Below are positions 45,264 through 56,017 of a DNA stretch of 64,000 nt, piece after piece. The position numbers and the translations under genes were made by a program. Under the pieces are notes generated by a model. That model was not told the origin of the DNA. It saw only the letters and a list, made by a program, of their open reading frames with translations, and ran no database searches. The stretch is from Gliomastix tumulicola (Eukaryota; Ascomycota; Sordariomycetes; Hypocreales; Bionectriaceae): contig BCHX01000004.1 of assembly GCA_001599755.1 (NCBI GenBank), positions 496,001 to 560,000 on the forward strand, given 5' to 3'. Position 1 is the first letter of the stretch; each line of letters begins with the position of its first letter.

Positions 45264-48098
45264 ATGTGTGTGTGTGTGTGTGGCCGACGCCCGGCCCTCC
45301 CCTCCTCCTCCTCTTCCCCTGCGACATATCTGCAACATGCAGCAGCAGCAGCTCCAGCGTCTGCAACAGGACACCAGCTGGACCTCCTCAAAGCAGCAGA
45401 AGGGAGGGAGCCTCAGGCAGAGAGGGCAGCCGAAAGAGGGACCAGGAGGGACAGGAGGTGGGGAAGAGCTGCATGCCACCGCAGGCCGCTGCATGAGCCT
45501 TTGCCCGCCTTTTGCTGGCGTGGGGTTGGCCATTTTGTATGTGCTGGTAGGGGTGAAAAGGCGGGAAGCCGCTCTTTCGCTCTGCTGGGTCCCTATGGAT
45601 CTGTCTCTGCTGCAGCCTGCACGCCCACACCCTGCCCGCCCTCCATCCCCATCCCGATAGAGTGCACATTGGCAGGCAGGCCAAGCTACGGAGTGTGTAC
45701 CTTCACCTTGTCACTTTTCAACCCGGAAGGCTGGCGGTAGTGCAACTGCACGGCGCACGGCGACTCCGAAGAGCACATCCTCGTACGGTCCCCATCAACC
45801 CACACATCACAGTCGTACTGCGCTCGCACCTGATGTGGTGTTTTTAATTGCAAGACGTTGCCTACTGGAGAAGACGTGCAGGACTGATGCAGGCGTCCTG
45901 GAAGGCGTTTTCGTCTGCCTCCGCCTTTTCGGAGCGCCCATATGAGCCTGCGGTAGCTCGTGGTACCTCGTCTGCACAGCTGTATTCGCCCACATTCGCA
46001 TGTACCTTTTGCTGGCACCCTCCACTACTGGAGAAGCGAGACATCGGCGAGCTGTCAGGAATCGCCGCATCGCCTGAGCAAAGCAGGCAGTACGTAGCCC
46101 CGGGCCCGGCAACTGTTCACGAAGTGCCCGGTTGACCGGCAAGATTGCATCTGCACTCGTGCAGGACTACTATCTAATAGTCGCATGTACTCCGTGTGTG
46201 TGTGTGTGTGTGCATCCACGACGAACGCTGCACTGCGCTCGCTACGACGTTGACGAGCACATCCAACCCTCTTTCTTGCATGTTCACAATCCCGCCTTTT
46301 CCAGAGCCACGCGGCCGCCAGAAGGGGGCGTCCGACCGGTGAAGTGAAAATGCGCACGCACGCACGCACTTCCGTGGAGGGAGGTCTTCATATACGAGGC
46401 CCGCCGGCAATCAAACGCATGCCAAATCATGTCAGGCCATTGGCGAGCTTCCGGATACCTCCTACATGTGCATGTACTGTATGCACGCACGCACGTACAG
46501 TACATGCATTCCGCGAGCCTTGCCTTTTATCGGGGCTCGTATTGGGTGACCACCGGCTGGCGAAAACCCGCGTATTTCCCAGCCTAACCCCGATCCGAAG
46601 ATCAGCGAAAGCGAGTGCCCGTGCCCTACAAGCTGCCTTCCTTGCCTCTGGCCATTCGGGGCTGGATGGAGCCACGCGTATAGCATCAGGAGGGACAGGT
46701 CTTGACGGTGATTACGTATGTGTCGACCTCTTTTTTTTTCTCTCCTGTCCGAGCTTTCAGGCTGTGTCTTTGACCCTCTCTCTAGGTTGTATGGACTTTT
46801 GAACGGACGCTCTCATTTTGTTGTTCTGTTTACCTTGCGCTCGCCGTTCCCAACGAAACGACCCCTTGGACGGGCAATTTCACAGCCCGGTGAACCGGTG
46901 ACCAGAAATTCCCTGATCGGGTATCATTCCTCGAGGCCAAGGGCCCTTTTGCCACCCGCTGGTCTGCGCGCTCTCCGAAAGATGCGTTCTTCCTGCCCCT
47001 CGGGTTAGAAGGGATCTAGATTTCATTATTATATTCCACTTTCCCTAGCACATGGTGGTAGTGGTGGTGGTGGTGGTGTGTGCAGCCCTTTGATACGGAT
47101 TGATTTTATGCCCTGATCGAGGATACACCGGTCTCGAAATAAGAACAGGCAGGCACCAGGGTTTCGGGGATGCGTCCTTGAAGTGAAGGGGGATCCTCTG
47201 CTCTGCGAGCCTGCATGCTGGGGGGATGCATGTCCGCTGCATGGAACCAGGCCGAGACGCGGTGTTTTTGCGGGAAGACGGGCATCAGGGTAAGTGTTCT
47301 ACCCGTCCGCGTCTCTTGTGGTTTCATCGACGGGCGGGCAAGGAAAAAAAATTCAGATGGTCCATGCTTCCAGAAGCTGCCCGTCTCGGATTCGCGGGCC
47401 AACGGATACAGGGACAGGGCCAGGACGCGCCAACGCATATACGCGCGCAAGAACATGACTCGGGAAGCTACGAGATCACCGGCGGTTGACAAGTGAGGTT
47501 ATTCGTGACCTGGGTGTGCCGAGTAAGTGAAGGGGGGTTTTCGCCTCCGTGCCTTTCTCTCTCTCTCTCTCCCCTGGCGAGTGCCGTGCCGAAAAGTTGA
47601 GACGACGCTACGAGGGGGCACTACAGCTGTATTCCGTGTTCCGCGGGCGAGCGAAGAAGGGCCTGGCCTCGTGGCTCCTCCCGCTGCGAATGCCCTCAAT
47701 GGGGAAAGAAAAGAAAGAGAGAAAAAAAGGTCCCCTGCACATTAGGGTCGTGACATTTCTCCTGATCCCTGTCGAGGGGTGTGTGTCTGTGTGTGCCTTT
47801 TGTTTCTGATCGTCCCCCTTCAGCCTGAGGCCTTGCGACGATTCTCGTTTCTTGGGGACAGGCAAGGTTGTTTTGTCATTGACGGGACGGGCACCTGACA
47901 GAACCCGGGTACCCGTCCCTGTGATTGGTCTGAGAAAGCCCGGCGCCGGCTTTACGAGGCCCAGTATCTCCCTCCTCCGGCTGTCTCGATGCCGTGCGTG
48001 CGGGCGTAAGAGCCCGCCGCCGTCCCTGGCCCAATTTGCGTCGTCGCATCTTTCTCTCTCTGGCCTTGTCTTTGGACATACACACACACACACACACA
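45264..48098. repeat. Cluster of (TG)n, (GGT)n and (CA)n microsatellites
   Basis: Four simple repeats lie within 2.9 kb: (TG)n at 45264-45282, (TG)n at 46193-46212, (GGT)n at 47053-47079 and (CA)n at 48079-48098, with shorter CACG and GCA runs between. None is inside a recognised gene. Confidence 0.8.
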
Positions 48099-49466
48099 AC
48101 AACTATCGTACCCTTATCTCGCAAGGGCAATACCGTCCGTCGACTCAGAGCGACGATTCCCGGGCGAAGAAAGCTCTCTAGAGCAGGCGCCGGCCTCATG
48201 ATCCGTCCGCCCGCCCAGTCCCCTCGTCCAAAGGGCGCGCGCCGACCGCCGCGCCCTTCCGGGTGTAGCGGCAAGCCGGCGCAACTCATTTCTCCAGCCC
48301 GCCTTCGCGCGCACCTGTTTCCTGTATCTGGGTAGCCTATGCCTGGTCTACAGTGGCTGGTACGTTTACGTAGTTCGCATTGGAAGCCGTCATGACGAGG
48401 GAATTTCTCATCTTTGTCCGCGTGTTGTGGTCATGAGGGGGCGACCATTAATTCGCCTTTTCTTGCCTTGCCTTGCCTGCTCTCTCTTCCAACCAACCCG
48501 AACCCGAGACCCGAGTGCTGGGAAGGGAACCCGATTCGAGGTGACCCGGTCAGAACCCAATCGACAGGTGACGACGCCCTGCAGCCCGCGGTGAATCTTT
48601 CACTTAATTGGAGGGGGGCATTGACGGCGGTCACTGCTTGTGTGGGCCAGGAGCTGTGCCCTTGCTCGAATGGAGCTTCCTTGACATCTTTGCGTAGGGG
48701 AGCAAGAGCTCCCTCCTCGTCTAGCTCGCCTATTATTGGCGACCAACCGAGCTTCGCTCCAACAGACGATCAATCAAGTCGCCGGTGTGCCGTTCACAGC
48801 CTAGCCTGGCACGCCGGACAGCTCCTGGTGCCGCGCGAAGCTAAGGCGAGGATCGTGAGGAGTCAAAGCAGAGCAATGCAGGAGAGACACACGCCTTCGC
48901 TTAGCTAGCTAGCTAGTAGGGGACACACCAAGGAGGATCGAAGATGGAAAAAAAACGGCACTTCGGAGGGGGAAACGTGAACATGGAATTCGGAGATAAT
49001 GCGCGGGTTGTCCATATCAACTCCCCAAGTCCGAAGCCGTCTGTCGCTCGTAGAGAAAGAAGCTTCATCTCGTCCAGGCAAGCCCATAAAGCCGACGCCA
49101 GCTTGCCAGTAGCCTCGCCCCTGCGCCCTGTTCTTGTCTATCTGTCATCCTTCACCCCCGGGCCCCGGCATCCGCATACGTAGGGCCAGAACATATGTAC
49201 AAAGAGCCTGGCCCTGGGGGGTGCGCAGATGCAGTGCCGGACTTGAAGTCTAAACGACCCGGCCGCCCTAGCAGTGTCGTGCGGAGGGATCGTCTCAAAC
49301 GCAAGTCCGCCGGCATCGTGAGTCATGTCCGCGATGTGCGCGCGCGCGCGCCCTGTCTGCCGGATTACAAAGCAGACACGGGACGACATCGAGAGCAATG
49401 AAACTCTGATGCATGGTCGACGGGCTCTAGACGCAGCCTTGTACGAGCTGTTACGACACCGGGGAA

Positions 49467-49483
49467 GGGGGGGGGGGGGGGGG
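49467..49483. repeat. Poly-G homopolymer
   Basis: Seventeen consecutive G in non-coding DNA, the longest fully resolved G-run of the desert apart from the arms of the assembly gap. Confidence 0.85.
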
Positions 49484-52230
49484 CATGAGACTTAAACATA
49501 ACGTTTCGGCGGCGTGGCATGTCACTCGCTCTCTGCCTTCCCCAGATCTTCACGCCTTTCCCAAGCCACGATGCAGTACAGCCGTGAAAGCGCCGGCAGG
49601 CGAAGCAAAAAGCCACGGGGGGGAGTAGAAGGGGCTTACCTCAGCGCGCCCAGTGACATGCCATTCCAAATACACAAATGACATGCCAAAAGATTCCGAA
49701 TGGCTTCCTTTTCTTCCCCCCCCTCCCCCTCGTGGCTGGGATTAAGTTGTAGTTTCCACCCTCGGTCTTGGTCTGCTAGAGCAACACCCTCCTCCTTGCG
49801 GACAATGCTCTTGTCGTGTGCATTGTGGCTATGTATGTAAGTGTCCCGCGGGGAGGGGAGCATGATTACGCATGTCACTGGATGTCGTTGTCTTTTTCCT
49901 TTCTGGGGGAAAACAGAATGCACGTTCTGGAGTGAGGCCTCTCTGGGAAGGGGGAAACGTCATGAATGTTCGGAGTTAAGCCTACTGACGGGGCCAGTGC
50001 AAGCCAAAGGCCGAGTCCGCTCAATTTCCGTCCTTTTCGATCTCGCTGTCACGGCCACCCCCAGCTTGGGCAATTCGCAGCGGGCGTGGGGTTCTCAACA
50101 AGGCTTTGGAGCTTGTTCCTGGGATGGAATAGAGGCCACGAGGGAGTGGGAGTTGGAGTTGGAGTTGGAGAAGGATCGTGGCGAGAAGGGCCATGCTGCT
50201 CGAAGATGCGATCGACGGGGGAAGAGAGACAGACACACGCCCCCCCTTGATGCGTGCGCCCGTCTGCCGCTCGTACATACAGTAGCTAACTAGCTTGCTC
50301 TACGAACCCGGATGCATCCTTAGATTCGATGAAACATCGCCGGTGAGCAGGTTTTTACCCTCACCCAGTGACAGATCCAAAATCCTGCCCCCTCCCCCTC
50401 GTACGTTCGGAGGGCGGTGCTTCCCTCCCTCGCGATGTGGGGGACCACGGACTCGCAGCATGTCGAAACGCCGGCGTCGTCATTCGTCATTGACTCTGGC
50501 TTGTCATTTGGAATCCTACACATCCTGCTGCTGCTGCTGCCAACCCCAGCGAGTCCGAGGTGCAGGAACGGCGCCCCGGGCACCGGATTCCTCAGAAATG
50601 CCGGGCGCCGTCCGTCGTCGTCTTCGTCGTCGTCCGCCACAGTGCCTGCGTCACGCGCACGCGTTTGAAAGGGGGCTTTGGCTCGGGGATTTGGTTGTGG
50701 GGGAAAGCAATCGGAGAATAGCCCAAATCGCCTGCCCTGGTCCTGATTCTTGCGAGCTACGCCTTGATGGGAAAGGCACGGCAGATGCCGTTTCGGCCAT
50801 TTATCGTCCTCGGTCGGACCTAACCTAGAGTTTGGTGAGGAGAACACGAGGAGATCATCGGCTCTGCCTCATGGCCGGGAGCCTCGATGAGGCCTGTGAG
50901 TGGCAGAGAAGAGAGAGATGGAGATGGAGGGGTGGCTTGGTCATCACCGTGTTGATGCGGCAAGGTACTCAGTCGGTGTGACGCGCGGGGACTTCTGTCC
51001 TGTTCGTGGTCTTATTTTTGGCGGCGACGAGCGAGACCTTTTGTTCACCGCAATGCTAATGTCCACAAGGTTATAGCAGACGGGCATCAATCTTGGTCGA
51101 GAAGATCGGATACGCATGTCGTACCGGACATGCAACGTGACGTCGAGGCAGTGTTTCTCACACGGGACTGATGTTCGGGGGGCGTCTGCGGCAGAGCCCC
51201 TCGATCATGAGGGCAGTTCCCTTGGGGGCCATTTTTGCCTCTATCAACGTGGCTAGGTCGTGTTGGGGGATGGAATTGGGGAGGCAGGACTGTGCACAGG
51301 CTACGGGGATCCCTTCACGTCACACCGAGGATGCCAGTGCGGCGGCACGGTGTGTGTGTGGTCACAGTCCGTCCACCCAGCTGATGCTCCGGGATCAGGC
51401 GTCCTACACGGAACGGGGTCAAGCGACACTTGCACAGTGAGAGATGTGCCCGGATCTCCTTCTGTGAGGATGCTGCATGTCTCGGGGGTCGTGCCTCTTC
51501 ATGCCCGACTCGATGCGGAGGTCATACCTGGCCGCCTGTTGCCTCCGACGATGAGGGGGTTGTGTTGAAGGGGTCACACAGACGCCTCTCGCACTTTTCT
51601 GCCTCTGGCCACTCGGTTGTGCGAGGTTGGGACTCGGTCCCGAGGACTGGTGTTGCTCGAGCAGGCATCGTCTCCGGTGGCAGGGTCCTAGATCCCTTGC
51701 TGCGTGTGCGAGTTGATAACGTTAGGGAGCTTCAGGCTGAGGAGAATGAACCCCCTCGACGACGATGCTGGGGCCGCAGGTCGGCTGCGACGCTCGGGAT
51801 CGTGAGTGTGATGGGCGGCTGACCCTTCAATGCGACTGTGAGCCTTGTCTTCATGAGACATGTCAATGAGGGATATTGCCGCCAGTAGACTGTGAGAATA
51901 TGGACCTGCCATCTTCAATGACGTGCCGTGAATGAATGCCGCCCTGTGATGATGCTCGCGCCTTCGCGTCCAAAACGCCAAGAAGTGTCCATTCAATCCG
52001 GCTATGAGGCAATGTGATGTTACAAAAATGGCGCGACTCGAATGACATGTGTCGTTCTAAGGGCGCGCCGTTCATGTCTCCAATTCAATCACACTCCATC
52101 AGGAAGGTCGATGAGGCAGTCGAACGACGGCATTTGAAGGCTATCTCTCCTCGACTCGAGAACGTCCACCATCATCATCAACATCATCATTATCGCCATC
52201 AATCCCAGACCAAAGACAGCATCAGACAAC

Positions 52231-52812
52231 ATGGCCGCCGACCTCACCTTCAGCGTGGCCTCCACCTCCGACGCCGAGCGCATCCAGACGCTCCTCCACG
52301 CCGCCTTCCGCGCCGACGACTCGCGTCCCAACTGGACGGCCGACCCTGAGATGAACAGACGCTTCACCGTCGACCTCAACGACCTCACCGCCAAGCTCGG
52401 CGACCCGAACACTGTCTACCTCATCGTGCCCTCCTCCTCGTCTTCCTCCCCCTCGGGCAGCGATGAGCTCACAGCCTGCATCGGCATCACCAAGATGACG
52501 CTCACCAAGGACAGACCCTCGCCCGTGACGGCCGCCCGCCTGTCCAACCTCGCTATTGATCCGGCTCTGCACCGGGGCGGCCTGGGCAAGCGCGTCCTCG
52601 AGTATGCGGAGAAGTACTCGCGCGAGGAGCTGGGCGCGCAGGTGCTCAGTCTGGACGCGCTGTCGACGAGGATCGAGCTGATGGCGTGGTATCAGCGGCG
52701 CGGGTTCAGGAAGACGGGGGAGGTGGTGCCGTTCCCTGTGAAGGTGAAGGAGGGGCTGGTGCTGCCGGAGGACCTGGGGTTTGTCCAGTTTGAGAAGGAG
52801 TTGGATGTTTGA
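52231..52812 (+). CDS. GNAT-family N-acetyltransferase
   Basis: A single exon of 193 residues starts at the ATG in the context ACAACATGG and ends in TGA at 52812. The GNAT core is visible: SNLAIDPALHRGGLGKRVLEYAE holds the beta4 strand and the acetyl-CoA pyrophosphate loop (R-G-G-L-G-K, near residues 116-121), followed by LSLDALSTRIELMAWYQRRGFRKTGE, the usual beta5, alpha4 and Y-x-x-x-G-F end. A Ser-rich loop interrupts the middle. The family transfers an acetyl group from acetyl-CoA to amines of small molecules or proteins; the acceptor cannot be predicted. It is convergent with the AAA ATPase gene, with only 170 bp between the stop codons. Confidence 0.92.
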   Translation: MAADLTFSVASTSDAERIQTLLHAAFRADDSRPNWTADPEMNRRFTVDLNDLTAKLGDPNTVYLIVPSSSSSSPSGSDELTACIGITKMTLTKDRPSPVTAARLSNLAIDPALHRGGLGKRVLEYAEKYSREELGAQVLSLDALSTRIELMAWYQRRGFRKTGEVVPFPVKVKEGLVLPEDLGFVQFEKELDV

Positions 52813-52982
52813 GGTCCGGACACTGCACGTTCGATGAGGGCTGGATGTCACGCCGATCATACTCCTGCTTTGATAGGTGCTTCTTTATTACCATATGCCT
52901 ATCGAGCTATGCGCTATTGATACAGTCTAAATGAGAAAGACAGACGCCATACGCCGAGCCATAATAATCATCGTAATCGTCA

Positions 52983-55073
52983 TCAAGGCGTCTCGTATCC
53001 CGAGTCCGAAGTGCTCTTCTCGCCCTTCTTGTGCCCGCTGCCCTTCTGCTTCTCCTTGGGTATATCCTCCGTCTTCTCCGCCTCATCCTTCTTCTCCGCG
53101 GCGTCGGCGCCATCGCCAGCGTCAGCGTCAGCCTCGGCCTCAGTGGCCTTCTGCTGCTGCTGCTTCTTCTTCTCCTCCCTCTTCTTCTTCCGCTCGCGCT
53201 CCTTCTTCTCCTCCTTCTCCTTGCGCTTCTTCTCCTCCTCGGCGTCGCGGACCACCTTCTCGGCCTTCTCCTTGCGCGTGTCGCCGATCCAGGACTCGAT
53301 GCTCTCGATGGCCGCGACGGGATCCCGCTTGTGCTTGAGGAGTAGGCCCTGCAGCTCGGCCGGGCTGAACTCGTCCTCGGGGATCTTGGCCGCGAACTGG
53401 CCGGCCAGATCCCGCACCCTGTCCAGGATCGCCGCGCGTCCCCGGGCCGCCTTCTTCTTCTCGGCGGCGGCGGTGGCGTCCTCCCCGTCCTCGTCAGTGT
53501 CCGCGTCCGCGAGCGGTACCACCTTGACGTCCCGGGAGAGGGCCGCGGGGACCTCCTCGTCCTCGTAGGGCGCGTAGATGGCGCGGAAGATGGACGACGC
53601 CATGTCCGTGTCGGCGCGGCCGAACTTGACGACCATGTCGACGCGGCCCGGGCGGATGAGCGCCTTGTCGAGCTTCTCGAGGTGGTTCGTCGTCATGATG
53701 AGCACGCGGCCCTCCTGCGAGGCGACGCCGTCGAGGATGTTGAGGAGACCCGACAGGGAGAGCTTGCCCGAGCCCTGCGTGGGTTCCGGACGGTTCGAAC
53801 GCCTACCGCGGCCTGGCCGGGAGGAGTGCTGCTGCTGCTGCTGCGGCGGCTCTGGGGCGGGCTCCTCCTCGGGCTCGGACTCGTCCCCGGAGCTGCTGGA
53901 GGCGTCAGACGACGCAGCGTCCGCCTCGCGGGTGTGCGTCAGACCGGCGCTGTCGATGTCCTCGAGGAGCACGACGCACTTGCGCGGGAGCGTGGAGAAG
54001 AGCGTCTGGACGTTCTCCTCGGTGGCGCTGGGCGAGCTCAGGGAGAGGATGTAGATGCGCAGGCCGAAGAAGCCGGCGAGCGCCAGACTCAGCGAGCTCT
54101 TGCCCGTGCCCGGCGGTCCGTAGAGCAGGTAGCCGCGACGGTAGGGGATGCCACGGTTGGAGTACCACTTGCGCGTGACGGGGTCCAGGTAGTCGGTCAC
54201 GTCGGCGATCAGATCCGTCTTGACCTTGTCGTTGAGGATGACGGTCGAGAAGGGCCGCGAGGCCCGGGCCATGCAGCGCGTCCAGCTGGTGCCCTCCTGG
54301 TTGTTGGAGGCGCCGCGGTAGATGATGGTCTTGTTCTCGTCCTTGGAGATGTACTGCTCGCGGACCTCGCGCAGCAGGTCCTTGAGGACGTTGGGGTTGA
54401 ACCACAGGCACGAGATGGTGACCTCCTCCTGCTTGGAGGCCAGGAAGCTGGTGCTCGTCTCGCGGTTGATGTTGCGGTTGAAGAAGAGCAGGCGGCGGCG
54501 GAACCAGAACTTGTGCGAGCCGTACGACGGCGTGTACGTGAGCTCCGTCTTCTTCTTGTCGCGGCGGCTGAAGCCGTACCCGTCGTCGCCGTCGTCGTCC
54601 TCGTCGTCGCCGTACCAGTACATGCGCGACCAGGACCGCGAGTTGATGTCCGTGTTGGCCATGAAGTTGCGCGAGTCGCGGCTGAAGGACTGGCTCGCGA
54701 CCCAGGCCATGATCATGTCGTAGATCTCGTCGTCGGTGCGGATCCGCACCGAGCACATGAGGTAGTGCTCGACGAGGCCCCAGCACGACGACGAGAGGTA
54801 GTTGCTCGACCAGATGGCCCACGAGATGAGCATGATGACGGGGATGTACATGTTAAGGTCGATGCCCGCGTACGTCTGCAGCACCGAGGAGAAGGTCGAG
54901 AAGCCCGGGATGAGCATGTCCAGCATGACGAACTGCGGGCTGAGGGGGGCGCCGCCGCCGCCGCCCCCGACGACGGGAGCCCCCGAGGAAGAGTCTACCG
55001 TCCCGTTGGGCATCGTGAACGGCAGCTCGGACGTGGCCGTCGGGAGGAGAGCGCTGAGGAGTCGCGCCGCCAT
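52983..55073 (-). CDS. BCS1-like AAA ATPase
   Basis: A single exon of 696 residues from the ATG at 55073; the frame extends upstream only to a GTG. The order is: a variable N-terminus; one membrane segment at 74-90; a BCS1_N-type region at about 95-300; the AAA domain with Walker A GPPGTGKS (319-326), Walker B CVVLLEDID (366-374), sensor 1 TTNH (Asn463) and the arginine fingers in IRPGR (Arg474, Arg477). A disordered acidic and poly-Gln insert of about 58 residues separates Walker B from sensor 1. The last 100 residues are a highly charged Lys/Glu coil not found in yeast Bcs1. True Bcs1 inserts the Rieske protein into mitochondrial complex III. Fungi carry many BCS1-like paralogues of unknown role, and the insert and long tail suggest this is one of them. 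Confidence 0.93.
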   Translation of the reverse strand: MAARLLSALLPTATSELPFTMPNGTVDSSSGAPVVGGGGGGAPLSPQFVMLDMLIPGFSTFSSVLQTYAGIDLNMYIPVIMLISWAIWSSNYLSSSCWGLVEHYLMCSVRIRTDDEIYDMIMAWVASQSFSRDSRNFMANTDINSRSWSRMYWYGDDEDDDGDDGYGFSRRDKKKTELTYTPSYGSHKFWFRRRLLFFNRNINRETSTSFLASKQEEVTISCLWFNPNVLKDLLREVREQYISKDENKTIIYRGASNNQEGTSWTRCMARASRPFSTVILNDKVKTDLIADVTDYLDPVTRKWYSNRGIPYRRGYLLYGPPGTGKSSLSLALAGFFGLRIYILSLSSPSATEENVQTLFSTLPRKCVVLLEDIDSAGLTHTREADAASSDASSSSGDESEPEEEPAPEPPQQQQQHSSRPGRGRRSNRPEPTQGSGKLSLSGLLNILDGVASQEGRVLIMTTNHLEKLDKALIRPGRVDMVVKFGRADTDMASSIFRAIYAPYEDEEVPAALSRDVKVVPLADADTDEDGEDATAAAEKKKAARGRAAILDRVRDLAGQFAAKIPEDEFSPAELQGLLLKHKRDPVAAIESIESWIGDTRKEKAEKVVRDAEEEKKRKEKEEKKERERKKKREEKKKQQQQKATEAEADADAGDGADAAEKKDEAEKTEDIPKEKQKGSGHKKGEKSTSDSGYETP

Positions 55074-56017
55074 GGTGAGGATTGGTTGCACTCGTGAGAT
55101 TGTCGGTGAGAGAGGGATGGTCCAACAGCGTGTCAGGTGGGTGGAGGAGGAGGAGGAGGAAGAGGTCGAAGAAGCGAGTGACTGGCCGTTGGGGGGGGAG
55201 AACAGAAGCCTACTTGTGCCCGCAAAGAAGGCAGTAAAGAAGATGATGAGGGAGAAGAGAAAGAAGGCAGACGAGACGGTCGACTTTATATCGTTCGTGA
55301 CCTACCATCCTGTGGCTGCCTCCTCCGCACTCCGCTGAGGCGACAAAACCATTGAGCGGACGACTCACATGCCGCATTGGCGTAAAGCTGGCCAATGGCA
55401 GCTTTTCAATGGCCGTTTGCTCGCCTTACAGTGGAGGTTGAGCAAATTGGTGCTGTACGAGGAAGCAACTTGCGTCAGGCAGCAAACAGGCGAAGGGGGT
55501 GTGACCTCTGGATATCCGCACTGTACGTCATGTCTGATTTTGTGTGGCACGTACCGTGTCTTTTATCTCCACACACAGTACTTCCATCTGCCGGTAAGGC
55601 GTACACGATATCCACTGATTACACAGACCGTCACAATGATTACGCCTCCATTTTGATGGGTGTTTCCTGCATGGCCCGCAAACGCACACGCATTCCTGCC
55701 TGAGGGGCATCCATTTTACAGGCGCCAGCCCGTCACGTCAGGGGGATGGACAGCAGGGCGTGACTCACACGGACAAGCCGCATCTCAGCCACGCCTCTAC
55801 TGGTTCTTGGTGGGGATTACAGTGGCTGTGCTGGGATTTTGACAGCGGACGCCATCACGTGATCTCCGACGTGCCCGTCTCTCTGCAACGCAACTGGACG
55901 ATCAAACCGCCACAAGCAGCTCACCAGCCCCGATCCCAACTCCGCAGGTAGGGCTGAGCCTTTATCGACTTCCATTTTGCGAATGGGGAGGGTTCATGCA
56001 TGTATATTGATTGCATC
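55074..56017. other. Intergenic region
   Basis: This 0.94-kb stretch contains the leader and promoter of the AAA ATPase gene and the 3' flank of the monooxygenase gene. A GAGGAG-rich tract lies at 55142-55168. No ORF with recognisable content is present. Confidence 0.45.

Larger units (their letters stand above)
44607..52230. other. Gene desert, part 3, up to the GNAT gene
   Basis: No credible gene. Tracts include CTG repeats at 44660-44684, (TG)n at 45264-45282 and 46193-46212, GGT repeats at 47053-47079, (CA)n at 48079-48098, TAGC repeats near 48903-48918, poly-G at 49467-49483, TTGGAG repeats at 50152-50171 and CAT-rich sequence at 52147-52190. Between 51170 and 51822 three overlapping plus-strand frames have less skewed composition than the rest and could be a short or decayed gene; no domain is seen. 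The last few hundred bases should hold the GNAT promoter and leader. Confidence 0.5.

Noticed and set aside
33110..52230. The desert as a centromere or subtelomere
   Set aside because: It is not AT-rich, contains no telomere repeats or recognisable transposon remains, and is flanked by ordinary housekeeping-type genes.
53682..55097. Plus-strand frame of 471 codons opposite the AAA ATPase
   Set aside because: The minus strand carries Walker A, Walker B and arginine-finger motifs; the opposite frame is a composition effect.
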